Assembly (NCBI GenBank): GCA_029240815.1
Contig: JARDZO010000195.1
Coordinates: forward strand, 1-10,781
Length of the DNA: 10,781 nt
Direction: 5' to 3'
Origin: Brevibacillus sp.
GTDB taxonomy: Bacteria > Bacillota > Bacilli > Brevibacillales > Brevibacillaceae
Under the pieces are notes generated by a model, which was given only the letters and a program-made list of their open reading frames with translations, had not been told where the DNA came from and did not search any database. Position 1 is the first letter of the stretch. Each line of letters begins with the position of its first letter. Below are positions 1 to 9,084 of the stretch, piece after piece. The translations under genes and the position numbers were made by a program.

Positions 1-1004
1 GGATTGCCGACAGCCAGCACGTTCTTGCCCGATCGGCTTTCCTGTGTGACGGACACTTTTCGTTTGCGCTCGATCACCATTTTGACAATGGCCGAGAAAA
101 AGGTGCCCTCGTGCTCCAGCTCCATCAGGTTGAGTCCGATCAGCTGTTCCTTATCGATCTCCCAGAAATCCTTGATTAAGTTGCCGCTATAGCGCAACAA
201 GACGCCGTTTTCATCCAGAACCAGGATCTCGTCGTAAATGGAAGAAAGGATTCCCTGAAGATCCGTGTTGAGATTCTTAACATACTCCATCTCCATCGCC
301 ATCTTTTCGATAAAAGGCAGATCCTGCAGCACGATGATAGCGCCCGTCACGTTACCATGTTGGTTGCGAATCGGCCCGAAATCAGCCAGTACGCCGATTC
401 GGTCATTGACGATGATATGGTTCAGGATGGCCTCTCCGTTTTCCACTACCTTTTGGAAAACGTCCGGATCGAGCAATTCCCCCACCCGTTGCTGCCGGAG
501 CTCCTCCGGTGTGACCCGCACCATCCGCAATACCTCGGAACTGAAGTTCTCGATCCGTCCATGCACGTCTGCGATGACGATACCCATCGGGATGGAGTTC
601 AATAATGAGCGAATCCAGTCGGTATGGGCGGATTGGCTGGTCAAAAGATAATAGAGGATATCCTCCCGGTGCAAATATCCCTCTGGCTTGCCATCCCGGT
701 TCTGGATGACGACGACTTCTTCCCCGAACACTTTGAAAAAATCTAACATGTCCGCTTCCTGTTGGAAAAACGTAAGATTCGTGTGGTACGGAAGCTGGCG
801 CACCTGCTGTTTCATCCAATCCGGATCTTCCAGGGATGGCATGATGTCTGTATTTCGTATATAAGCCACAATGTTTCCGTCTTGTTCGGCATCCGTGACA
901 AACACGTAGCGTTCGTTGAAGCGTGACATGATGCTCCACAAATCGTTAGCGGAAGATTCAAACGATACCGTGTATGCTTTTCTGACAAACCATTTCGAAA
1001 CCAT
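1..1004 (-). CDS. CBS-PAS-PAS regulator, probable sigma-54 activator (3' part outside window)
   Basis: This is the first 334 codons of a larger gene that runs off the left edge. Translating the minus strand gives an uninterrupted frame starting MVSKWFVRKAYTV. Residues about 30-118 look like a CBS-type ligand module, with paired strands around VFVTDAEQDG and VVVIQNRDGKPEGYLHREDI. Residues about 130-228 form a PAS domain (LLNSIPMGIVIADVHGRIEN), and residues about 248-334 a second PAS (ILSSIYDEILVLDENGVLL) ending near LAVGNP. In Firmicutes this order typically precedes an AAA+ sigma-54 interaction domain and a Fis-type HTH, but those parts are not visible here. The start at 1004 is set by GGGAGG at 1009-1014, four bases upstream. 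Given four sigma-54 promoters with a shared dyad in the same window, I infer it is their activator, sensing a polyamine, GABA or an intermediate. A precedent is the GabR activator of the sigma-54 gab cluster in Bacillus thuringiensis. The domain calls are confident; the activator role is inference. Confidence 0.85.
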   Translation of the reverse strand, partial: MVSKWFVRKAYTVSFESSANDLWSIMSRFNERYVFVTDAEQDGNIVAYIRNTDIMPSLEDPDWMKQQVRQLPYHTNLTFFQQEADMLDFFKVFGEEVVVIQNRDGKPEGYLHREDILYYLLTSQSAHTDWIRSLLNSIPMGIVIADVHGRIENFSSEVLRMVRVTPEELRQQRVGELLDPDVFQKVVENGEAILNHIIVNDRIGVLADFGPIRNQHGNVTGAIIVLQDLPFIEKMAMEMEYVKNLNTDLQGILSSIYDEILVLDENGVLLRYSGNLIKDFWEIDKEQLIGLNLMELEHEGTFFSAIVKMVIERKRKVSVTQESRSGKNVLAVGN

Positions 1005-1033
1005 AGGTCCTCCCGAAGTTGCTTGGATTGTTT

Positions 1034-1070
1034 CTACTTATTATAAGCGGGGCTCCCATGGACGGGAAAG
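1034..1070 (-). promoter_or_regulatory. Probable sigma-A promoter of the regulator gene
   Basis: On the minus strand a perfect TATAAT lies at 1045-1040, 35 bases before the regulator start codon. The -35 region, 17-18 bases further upstream, is weak (TTCCCG or TTTCCC). It begins just after the patA terminator hairpin. A separate vegetative promoter fits a regulator that must be present before its sigma-54 targets are switched on. Terminator read-through from patA could add positive feedback. Confidence 0.5.
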
Positions 1071-1071
1071 C

Positions 1072-1105
1072 GGAAAAGAAGACCGGGTGAACAGTCTTCT
1101 TTTCC
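1072..1105 (-). terminator. Terminator hairpin after patA
   Basis: GGAAAAGAAGAC and GTCTTCTTTTCC form a perfect 12-bp stem around a 10-base loop, starting 11 bases after the patA stop codon. The uridine-rich stretch lies inside the 3' arm rather than after it, so it may be leaky in the minus direction. It separates patD-patA from the regulator gene. Confidence 0.65.
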
Positions 1106-1116
1106 TTTGTGGCAGT

Positions 1117-3995
<2,879 letters not shown>

Positions 3996-4043
3996 GCAAT
4001 GAATCCTCTCCCTTCCGCTTTTCCTTGCTCGGTAATCTATATG

Positions 4044-4059
4044 AGCAAATCCCGTGCCA
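4044..4059 (-). promoter_or_regulatory. Sigma-54 promoter of patD-patA
   Basis: The minus strand reads TGGCACGGGATTTGCT, a full match to TGGCAC-N5-TTGCW with GG and GC in the -24 and -12 positions. The predicted start is near 4033, leaving about 38 bases to the patD ATG. It needs an AAA+ activator, and two copies of the shared dyad lie upstream at 4112-4148. Confidence 0.9.
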
Positions 4060-4111
4060 ACATGAAAAAGCTCTAGGATCTGTATTTTTCGCTGGTTCGT
4101 GCAGGGATGAG

Positions 4112-4148
4112 TTATTCAAAAAATCATAGATTATGCAAAAACGCATAG
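4112..4148 (-). promoter_or_regulatory. Tandem activator-binding dyads upstream of patD
   Basis: Two 18-bp dyads lie here. On the minus strand the distal copy (4131-4148) reads CTATGCGTTTTTGCATAA and the proximal copy (4112-4129) reads CTATGATTTTTTGAATAA. Their centres are 19 bp apart, about two helical turns, and 88 and 69 bp from the promoter centre. The same motif recurs at 7609-7645 and 10484-10501, each time upstream of a sigma-54 promoter. Function as upstream activating sites is inferred. Confidence 0.75.
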
Positions 4149-4158
4149 TTCATGGTGG

Positions 4159-4397
4159 TTAGAAAGTGGCTGTGGGGGAGAAGCCCGTTTCCATGCTCCG
4201 TTCCGGGCTTCGTCCCCTAGGATGTGATACTGTCCGCTACGCAACGATCCCCGGGGAAGCGGAAAACGGCGCGCAGCTTCGAAGGTTACTCATAGATACC
4301 GCTTCTGTTGCCCGGGGATTCGTCGCTACGCTGGGGGAGGACTCCGCGAGTCGCTACGCCTGGAAACGTGCTTCTCTGCGTGGCAGTTACTTGGTAA
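4159..4397. repeat. Long-palindrome element, copy A (239 bp)
   Basis: This is a GC-rich imperfect palindrome. The outer arms pair over 4179-4192 with 4362-4375 (13 of 14), and inner arms around GATCCCCGGG pair near 4241-4255 and 4311-4326. A non-palindromic centre contains AACGGCGCGCAGCTTCG (4265-4281). A diverged copy lies inverted at 4650-4888, sharing 17 of 17 in this centre and 21 of 22 in ACTGTCCGCTACGCAACGATCC (4229-4250). It starts 10 bp beyond the distal patD dyad. No protein is credible in it. It is probably a non-autonomous intergenic repeat or structured RNA unit. No clear target-site duplication is seen; CATGGTGG on the left against CATGTTGC on the right is only suggestive. Confidence 0.7.
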
Positions 4398-4521
4398 AAG
4401 CATGTTGCTATTCGAATGATAGAAAAAAGATTTCAAAGAGTCTTTCTGAGAACGAATTCCATGCAGTCAACCATCCCCCAAAACATCAAGCTAATTAACA
4501 AGCGGATTTGACCAAATTCAA
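4398..4521. other. Spacer after element A, nothing identified
   Basis: This AT-richer stretch holds no credible ORF, RNA gene or promoter that I can support. A short inverted pair AAAGA/TCTTT near 4426-4445 is not convincing. Confidence 0.4.
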
Positions 4522-4567
4522 AATAGCCCTCAAGCAAAGCGTGAATCAGCTAAGCAAGAGGGCTATT
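4522..4567 (-). terminator. Terminator-like hairpin downstream of speB
   Basis: AATAGCCCTC and GAGGGCTATT form a perfect 10-bp stem with a 26-base loop. On the minus strand it is followed by TTGAATTTGG, and on the plus strand by a moderately T-rich stretch, so it could act in either direction. It lies 325 bases beyond the speB stop, with palindromic element B in between. It probably marks the end of the ALDH-speB transcript. Confidence 0.55.
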
Positions 4568-4649
4568 GATACTTCTTATATTCTGTCTTAGTCAATAATC
4601 TTTCGTTTACTTACAGTTTAACTTGAGAGTAACCTGTTATTTCACTCGG
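4568..4649. other. Short AT-rich spacer before element B, nothing identified
   Basis: I see no gene, promoter or strong structure here. It joins the terminator-like hairpin to the left end of element B. Confidence 0.4.
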
Positions 4650-4888
4650 TTGAAAAGCTCCTGAAACGATCAGGAAGCGCGTTTTCAGCCGAGCGACTAA
4701 TGGAGCCCTACCCAGCGGAGCAACGAAGACCGGGGATCAGAAACGCTATCTATGAATACTCTGCGAAGCTGCGCGCCGTTTAGCGTTTCCCCCGGGATCG
4801 TTGCGGAGCGGACAGTCTACACTCCCTGTATGACGTAATCCGGAGCGGAGGCTGAAAATGCGCTTCCTCCCCCGCAGCCACTTTTCAA
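4650..4888. repeat. Long-palindrome element, copy B (239 bp)
   Basis: This is a second copy of the 4159-4397 element, inverted relative to it as judged by the centre block CGAAGCTGCGCGCCGTT (4764-4780). Terminal repeats are TTGAAAAG/CTTTTCAA, and inner arms pair over 4673-4690 with 4850-4867 (17 of 18). It ends 3 bases from the speB stop codon. In the speB transcript it would form a very large hairpin in the 3' untranslated region, which could protect the message or weaken read-through. Confidence 0.7.
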
Positions 4889-4891
4889 AAG

Positions 4892-5824
4892 CTAGTCTTT
4901 CAATTTAAGTGCCACCAACGCGGCAAAGTCATGGATCAGTGTCGCGGCGAGCAGGGACGTGATCTGCGTCGGATCGTAGGGAGGAAGCACCTCCACGAGG
5001 TCAAAGCCGATGTAGTTCATGTCCGTGAGCGCGCGGACCAGCTGGAGCGCTTCATGGCTGGTGAACCCCCCCACCTCGAGCGTTCCTGTACCCGGTGCGA
5101 AGGCGGGATCGACGAAGTCAATGTCAAAGGTCAGAAAGCAGGGCGTGTCTCCGATCTTCGCTTTTATTTGCTTCACGACGTCCTCGAAGCCCCGGCTGCG
5201 CAGCTCCTCCGTGGTAATCACGTTGTACCCCAGCTCGTAGCTGGCTTCCAGATCCCCGGGGTGGTTCAGCGTGCCGCGGATGCCGACCTGAAACACCTTG
5301 TCAGGCAATAGCAGCCCTTCTTCGTAGGCCCGGATAAACGGCGAGCCGTGCCAGTATTTCTCTTCGTAGTAGGTGTCCCATGTATCCGTATGCGAATCGA
5401 ACTGGATCAAAGCGACCTGGCCGTACACTTTTTTGGCGGCGCGCAGCGCGGCTAGTGTGATCGAGTGGTCCCCGCCCAGGCCGATCGGCACGATGCCTTT
5501 TTTCATCAGATCGAGCATGGCCGCTTCCATCAGCTCATAGCTGCGATGGATATTGTGTGGAATCACCGGTACGTCGCCGATATCGATCGCATGGGTATCT
5601 TCAAACGGATATACCTTGTGCGTCGGGTGATAAGGGAACAGCGTCATGGATGCCTGACGGATCGCTTGCGGCGCAAAACGGGCACCTACCCGAAAGGAAG
5701 CTGCGGTATCAAACGGCTGTCCCAAGATGGCCACTTTGGCGTGATCTCTATGGGAAGGCAGGCGCATGAATGTGCCTGTCGTACAAAATTCTGGTTTCAC
5801 ATCTGGTGTCAGTGGATATTGCAT
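4892..5824 (-). CDS. speB: Agmatinase (ureohydrolase, binuclear Mn)
   Basis: This enzyme hydrolyses agmatine to putrescine and urea and feeds PatA. The 310 residues cover a complete ureohydrolase fold. The metal ligands are all visible: His120 in GGDHS, Asp143, His145 and Asp147 in FDSHTDTW, and Asp234 and Asp236 in FDIDFVDP. WHGSPF (158-163) and DLVEVLPPYD (275-284) are as in agmatinases. The frame opens 16 codons earlier (ATG 5872), but those codons fall in a hairpin. GGAGG at 5835-5839, ten bases before the ATG at 5824, is the evident ribosome site. It is cotranscribed with the upstream aldehyde dehydrogenase (gap 100 bp), and a hairpin array fills that gap. Guanidinobutyrase, which would yield GABA directly, is a related activity that sequence alone cannot exclude. 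The adjacent PatA route favours agmatine. Confidence 0.88.
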   Translation of the reverse strand: MQYPLTPDVKPEFCTTGTFMRLPSHRDHAKVAILGQPFDTAASFRVGARFAPQAIRQASMTLFPYHPTHKVYPFEDTHAIDIGDVPVIPHNIHRSYELMEAAMLDLMKKGIVPIGLGGDHSITLAALRAAKKVYGQVALIQFDSHTDTWDTYYEEKYWHGSPFIRAYEEGLLLPDKVFQVGIRGTLNHPGDLEASYELGYNVITTEELRSRGFEDVVKQIKAKIGDTPCFLTFDIDFVDPAFAPGTGTLEVGGFTSHEALQLVRALTDMNYIGFDLVEVLPPYDPTQITSLLAATLIHDFAALVALKLKD

Positions 5825-5847
5825 GGGTGGGTTTCCTCCGGTTTTTG

Positions 5848-5925
5848 TGAAAAACGTCTCGACGTTTTTCATTAAAGTGGATGCGACCGCTTGCGGTCTA
5901 CAAAAACGGTAATGACCGTTTTTGT
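5848..5925 (-). promoter_or_regulatory. Array of three hairpins in the speB leader
   Basis: Three perfect stems occupy most of the gap before speB: 5900-5925 (ACAAAAACGGT/ACCGTTTTTGT, 11 bp, tetraloop), 5885-5898 (GACCGC/GCGGTC) and 5848-5871 (TGAAAAACGTC/GACGTTTTTCA, 11 bp). The first and third share AAAAACG/CGTTTTT arms, so the second arm of one could pair with the first arm of the other. The segment ACAAAAACCGGAGG at the ribosome site can also pair with GTTTTTGT of the first hairpin. The array could act as an attenuator, a partial terminator or a processing site that lowers speB relative to the dehydrogenase. The structures are seen; the role is inferred. Confidence 0.55.
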
Positions 5926-7349
5926 TAATTGCGGTTGAACACCACCAATTTCATCTCGGTCATTTCCTCAACCGCGTATTTCAGTCCTTCCCTTCCTGTT
6001 CCGCTTTCCTTCACGCCACCATACGGCATGTGATCCACCCGGAAGGTCGGGATATCGTTAATCATGACGCCGCCAACATGCAGCTTTTCTGCTGCCATGA
6101 GCGCCGTGTGGATATTGTCTGTGTATATGCCTGCCTGCAGCCCGTAGCGCGAATCGTTGACCAATGCTATGCCTTCCTCGACAGATGCGATCTTGTTGAT
6201 CAAGACGATCGGCGCAAACACCTCCTGGCAGGAAACTTTGAGAGCAGGGTCTACGCCAAGCAAAACCGTCGGCAAAAGAACATGGCCTTCCGCCTTGCCT
6301 CCGGTGATGACTCTAGCTCCATTCTGTTTTGCTTCCTCGATCCATGCCAAGGTACGGTCCACATCGGCCGGGGAAATCAGCGCGGACACATCCGTTTTCG
6401 GATCGAGCGGATCACCTGCGACCAAGCGGTTGGTTGCTCCCATGAATGCCTTGGCAAATTCCTCATACAGTTCCTCGTGCACATAGACGCGCTGCAGGGA
6501 AATGCATACCTGTCCCTGAAAGGCAAACGCACCTTGCACGCAGCGGGCGATGATTTTCTGAATATCGACTCCCTTGTCGATGATGACAGCGGCGTTGGAG
6601 CCGAGCTCCAGTGTGACCCGCTTCAGGCCAGCCTTGCTGCGGATACCAATCCCAACCGCAGGACTTCCGGTTAAGGTCACCATCTGGACTCGTTCATCCG
6701 TGACGATTTGATCTCCTACCACGCGACCGCTTCCGGTTACGACGTTTAAAGCACCCGCTGGCAGGCCTGCTTCCTCTAGCAGCTCCGCCAAAAAGTAGGC
6801 GGAGAGAGGGGTCTGCGCGGCAGGCTTCAACACGACTGTATTCCCGGCCGCAATCGCTGGTCCTACTTTATGCGCGACCAGGTTCATCGGAAAATTGAAA
6901 GGCGTGATCGCTCCTATGACCCCAAGCGGTTCCCGGACTGTGTATGCCACGCGATTTTCCCCTCCTGGGGCTGCATCGAGCGGCAACGTCTCGCCGTGAA
7001 TCCGCTTTGCCTCCTCGGCTGCGAATTTGTAGGTCTGGATCGTCCTAGCTACCTCTCCCTTTGCCGTTGCAATCGGTTTGGCCGCCTCAAGCGCGATGAT
7101 CCGAGCCGCTTCCTCCGCACGTGCCTCCATCAGCGATGCGAGCTTTTCCAAAATCGCCGCACGCGCATGTGCCGGGAGCGATCTCATCTTGTCTCTTGCC
7201 TGATAGGCCGCTTCGATGGCGGCATCCACTTCCTCAGCCGTTGCGACGGGTATTTCTGCGATAGCTTCCCCGCTGTAAGGAGAGATCAGCGTTACGTATT
7301 GGCTTGCTTTTACCCATTCACCGTTGATAAACAAACTCTTTTTATTCAA
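5925..7349 (-). CDS. Aldehyde dehydrogenase, probable succinic semialdehyde dehydrogenase
   Basis: This is a full-length aldehyde dehydrogenase of 474 residues. Visible residues are Asn152 (TPFNFPMN), Lys175 (LKPAAQTPL), Glu248 (TLELGSNAAVI), the nucleophile Cys282 (FQGQVCISLQRVYVH) and a C-terminal NDIPTFRVDHMPYGG. Its motifs resemble the lactaldehyde/glyceraldehyde-phosphate-like y4uC group more than classical GabD. GABA conversion by GabT needs a succinic semialdehyde dehydrogenase, and this is the only free candidate here, so that role is inferred from context (product succinate). The most likely start is TTG at 7349, because AAGGTGA at 7361-7355 is spaced for it. GTG at 7358 would leave no ribosome site. 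It is in an operon with speB and probably with the small ORF upstream. It has a second sigma-54-like promoter 40 bases before its start. Confidence 0.8.
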   Translation of the reverse strand: MNKKSLFINGEWVKASQYVTLISPYSGEAIAEIPVATAEEVDAAIEAAYQARDKMRSLPAHARAAILEKLASLMEARAEEAARIIALEAAKPIATAKGEVARTIQTYKFAAEEAKRIHGETLPLDAAPGGENRVAYTVREPLGVIGAITPFNFPMNLVAHKVGPAIAAGNTVVLKPAAQTPLSAYFLAELLEEAGLPAGALNVVTGSGRVVGDQIVTDERVQMVTLTGSPAVGIGIRSKAGLKRVTLELGSNAAVIIDKGVDIQKIIARCVQGAFAFQGQVCISLQRVYVHEELYEEFAKAFMGATNRLVAGDPLDPKTDVSALISPADVDRTLAWIEEAKQNGARVITGGKAEGHVLLPTVLLGVDPALKVSCQEVFAPIVLINKIASVEEGIALVNDSRYGLQAGIYTDNIHTALMAAEKLHVGGVMINDIPTFRVDHMPYGGVKESGTGREGLKYAVEEMTEMKLVVFNRN

Positions 7350-7393
7350 TATGATCACCTTGTTTTTTTAAAATTTATGTTCTCGTCCCAAGC

Positions 7394-7492
7394 TCAAGTT
7401 TGCAAAAAGAGTGCCCTCACGCCGAATGGGTGCTCCATCGGCACTAAGATCATGGAGAGCAGGACGGCGATTAAAAACAGCTTGTTTTGCAT
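7394..7492 (-). CDS. Small hydrophobic protein, 32 aa, first in the ALDH-speB operon
   Basis: An ATG at 7492 follows AAGGAG nine bases upstream and opens 32 codons ending in TGA. The product starts MQNKLFLIAVLLSMILVPME, a short basic head and one hydrophobic segment (about residues 5-18), then HPFGVRALFL. It reads as a single-pass membrane miniprotein or uncleaved signal-like peptide. An in-frame ATG at 7528, also with GGAGG just upstream, would give 44 residues with a basic head. It lies between the sigma-54 promoter at 7551-7566 and the dehydrogenase, with about 48 leader bases to the shorter start. I do not recognise the family. It may help a transporter or sensor at the membrane, or be a translated leader. 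Confidence 0.55.
   Translation of the reverse strand: MQNKLFLIAVLLSMILVPMEHPFGVRALFLQT
7401..7416 (-). promoter_or_regulatory. Second sigma-54-like promoter directly before the ALDH gene
   Basis: The minus strand reads GGGCACTCTTTTTGCA. Only the first base departs from TGGCAC-N5-TTGCW, and the essential GG and GC are kept. The predicted start near 7390 gives an approximately 40-base leader to the TTG start, like the other operons. However, it overlaps the end of the small ORF and lies about 210-230 bp from the dyads, so it may be secondary or chance. Confidence 0.45.
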
Positions 7493-7550
7493 GTTACCCA
7501 CTCCTTGCCCCTTCCTACTGGCAGGCATTTTGCCTCCGTTTCTCCATTAT

Positions 7551-7566
7551 TGCAAAGGTTATGCCA
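7551..7566 (-). promoter_or_regulatory. Sigma-54 promoter of the small ORF-ALDH-speB operon
   Basis: The minus strand reads TGGCATAACCTTTGCA, one base off TGGCAC-N5-TTGCW. The predicted start is near 7540. Its centre is 59 and 78 bp from the two dyads at 7609-7645. That is almost the same geometry as at gdh, which supports it as the main promoter of this operon. Confidence 0.75.
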
Positions 7567-7608
7567 ATATTGAACACAGAAGATTCTTGACCCGTGAGCC
7601 ACACTTTC

Positions 7609-7645
7609 CTATGCATTTTTTCATCATCTATTCGTTTTTGCATAA
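7609..7645 (-). promoter_or_regulatory. Tandem activator-binding dyads upstream of the small ORF-ALDH-speB operon
   Basis: The plus strand reads CTATTCGTTTTTGCATAA at 7628-7645, one base different from the distal patD dyad in the same orientation. A looser copy, CTATGCATTTTTTCATCA, lies at 7609-7626. The centres are again 19 bp apart. They sit between the gabT terminator and the sigma-54 promoter at 7551-7566. Confidence 0.7.
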
Positions 7646-7647
7646 AC

Positions 7648-7689
7648 AAGAATAAAATAACAGGAGCTGCCCACTAGCGACAGCTCCTG
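7648..7689 (-). terminator. Intrinsic terminator after gabT
   Basis: CAGGAGCTG and CAGCTCCTG (7661-7669, 7681-7689) form a perfect 9-bp stem with an 11-base loop. On the minus strand it is followed by TTATTTTATTCTT. It begins 17 bases after the gabT stop and ends the gdh-gabT operon. Confidence 0.88.
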
Positions 7690-7706
7690 CTACTCCTCCT
7701 GTTCAG

Positions 7707-9026
7707 TTACGCGTATTCCGCGAATACCTCTTCGATGATATCCAGCGCTTCCGCCAGCTGCTCATTTGTGATGACAAGCGGAGAGAGAATACGGATCACG
7801 TTTTTGAAAATGCCGGCACTGAGCGTAACTACGCCGCGGCGATTGCATTCCGCCACGATTTTGGCGGTCAGCTCGTCAGCGGGTGCCTTGCTCAGCCGAT
7901 CCTGTACGAGCTCTATAGCGACCATCGCTCCCAAGCCGCGCACATCGCCAATGACAGCATGTTTTTCTTGCATTGCCGTAAATCGCGAAATGACCGTTTC
8001 ACCGATCCGATTGGCCTTTTCCAGCAGGTTCTCCTCTTCCATCATTTCAATTACTTTCAAAGCAGCCACACATCCGAGCGGGCTGCCTCCATAAGTTCCG
8101 CCGATTTGACCAGGATCCGGGGCATCCATGATCTCGGCTCGTCCAGTGACGGCACTGATCGGCAAGCCTGCTGCGATCGACTTGGACATGGTCATCAGAT
8201 CAGGGACGACATCAAAATGCTCCATCGCGAACAGCTTCCCGGTACGCCCAAAACCGGTCTGGATTTCGTCCGCGATGAACAGGATGCCATGCTTCTCGCA
8301 AATTACCTTCACGCCCTGCACGAACGTCTTGGACGGAACAACGAATCCTCCTTCGCCTTGCACCGGTTCCATGATGATCGCCGCCACTTCTTCAGCCGCT
8401 ACTTCCACGAGGAAAAATTCCTCCAGCTTTTTCAGGATTTCCTGATCCAATTCTTCCGGCGTCATGCCTTGTGGCGCACGGTAATAGTAAGGATACTGCA
8501 TTTTGTAAACATCCGGCGCAAACGGACCAAACCCGTATTTGTACGGTTTCACCTTGCTGGTCAATGACATCCCGAGGAGCGTGCGCCCATGGAATCCGCG
8601 CTCAAAGGAAATGATCGCCTTGCGTCCGGTATACTTACGGGCAATCTTGATCGCGTTTTCGACCGCCTCTGCTCCGCTATTGAGGAAAAACGTCTTTTTC
8701 GCGTGAGTCCCTGGAGTGATTTGGTTGAGCTTTTCTGCGAGCTCCACGTATGGCTCGTACATCATGACATGGAAGCATGGATGAATGTACTTGTCCAATT
8801 GTTCTTTCAGTGCCTCCACCACTTTCGGAGGACAATGTCCCGCGTTCAGCGTTCCGATCGCACCTGCGAAATCAATAAACGTGTTTCCGTCTACGTCCGT
8901 CAGCAAGGCACCTTTTCCTTCACTAGCAAAAGTAGACACCGTGGTAAACGGACCACGGGGAACATGCTGCTCCTTTTTTTCCAGCAAGGCCTTCGCTTTA
9001 GGCCCTTGGATGGGTGTATGGATCAT
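7707..9026 (-). CDS. gabT: 4-aminobutyrate aminotransferase (class III, PLP)
   Basis: This enzyme converts GABA and 2-oxoglutarate to succinic semialdehyde and glutamate. The 439 residues are the usual GabT length. PLP-site features are NSGAE (116-120), FHGRTLLGMSLTSK, EPVQGEGGF (220-228), Asp253 in IADEIQTGFGRTG and the Schiff-base lysine Lys282 in MSKSIAAGLP. The text is closer to Bacillus GabT than to ornithine or putrescine transaminases. It starts 58 bp after the gdh stop with no terminator between them, so the two are cotranscribed. That places the glutamate producer beside the enzyme that regenerates its 2-oxoglutarate. The ribosome site is poor (TTGGAA, then ATAAAAA before the ATG), unlike the strong sites of neighbouring genes, so translation may be modest. 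Related omega-amino acids such as 5-aminovalerate could also be substrates. Confidence 0.92.
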   Translation of the reverse strand: MIHTPIQGPKAKALLEKKEQHVPRGPFTTVSTFASEGKGALLTDVDGNTFIDFAGAIGTLNAGHCPPKVVEALKEQLDKYIHPCFHVMMYEPYVELAEKLNQITPGTHAKKTFFLNSGAEAVENAIKIARKYTGRKAIISFERGFHGRTLLGMSLTSKVKPYKYGFGPFAPDVYKMQYPYYYRAPQGMTPEELDQEILKKLEEFFLVEVAAEEVAAIIMEPVQGEGGFVVPSKTFVQGVKVICEKHGILFIADEIQTGFGRTGKLFAMEHFDVVPDLMTMSKSIAAGLPISAVTGRAEIMDAPDPGQIGGTYGGSPLGCVAALKVIEMMEEENLLEKANRIGETVISRFTAMQEKHAVIGDVRGLGAMVAIELVQDRLSKAPADELTAKIVAECNRRGVVTLSAGIFKNVIRILSPLVITNEQLAEALDIIEEVFAEYA

Positions 9027-9084
9027 TTTTTATTCCAATGGCTCGTGACAAGCAAATAACATGCCGTACCTGCCAATTCTCTGA

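Noticed and set aside
403..939. 178-codon minus-strand frame overlapping the regulator
   Set aside because: It is a shifted frame of the regulator with no domain signal; the frame starting at 1004 has clear CBS and PAS text.
4151..4408. Target-site duplication flanking element A (CATGGTGG/CATGTTGC)
   Set aside because: It matches only partly and needs a shifted right end; element B shows no equivalent.
4166..4498. 110-codon open frame on the plus strand
   Set aside because: It reads straight through palindromic element A, has no ribosome site, and its composition follows the repeat.
5825..5872. 16-codon N-terminal extension of agmatinase
   Set aside because: These codons are the arm of a hairpin, and GGAGG at 5835-5839 serves the internal ATG.
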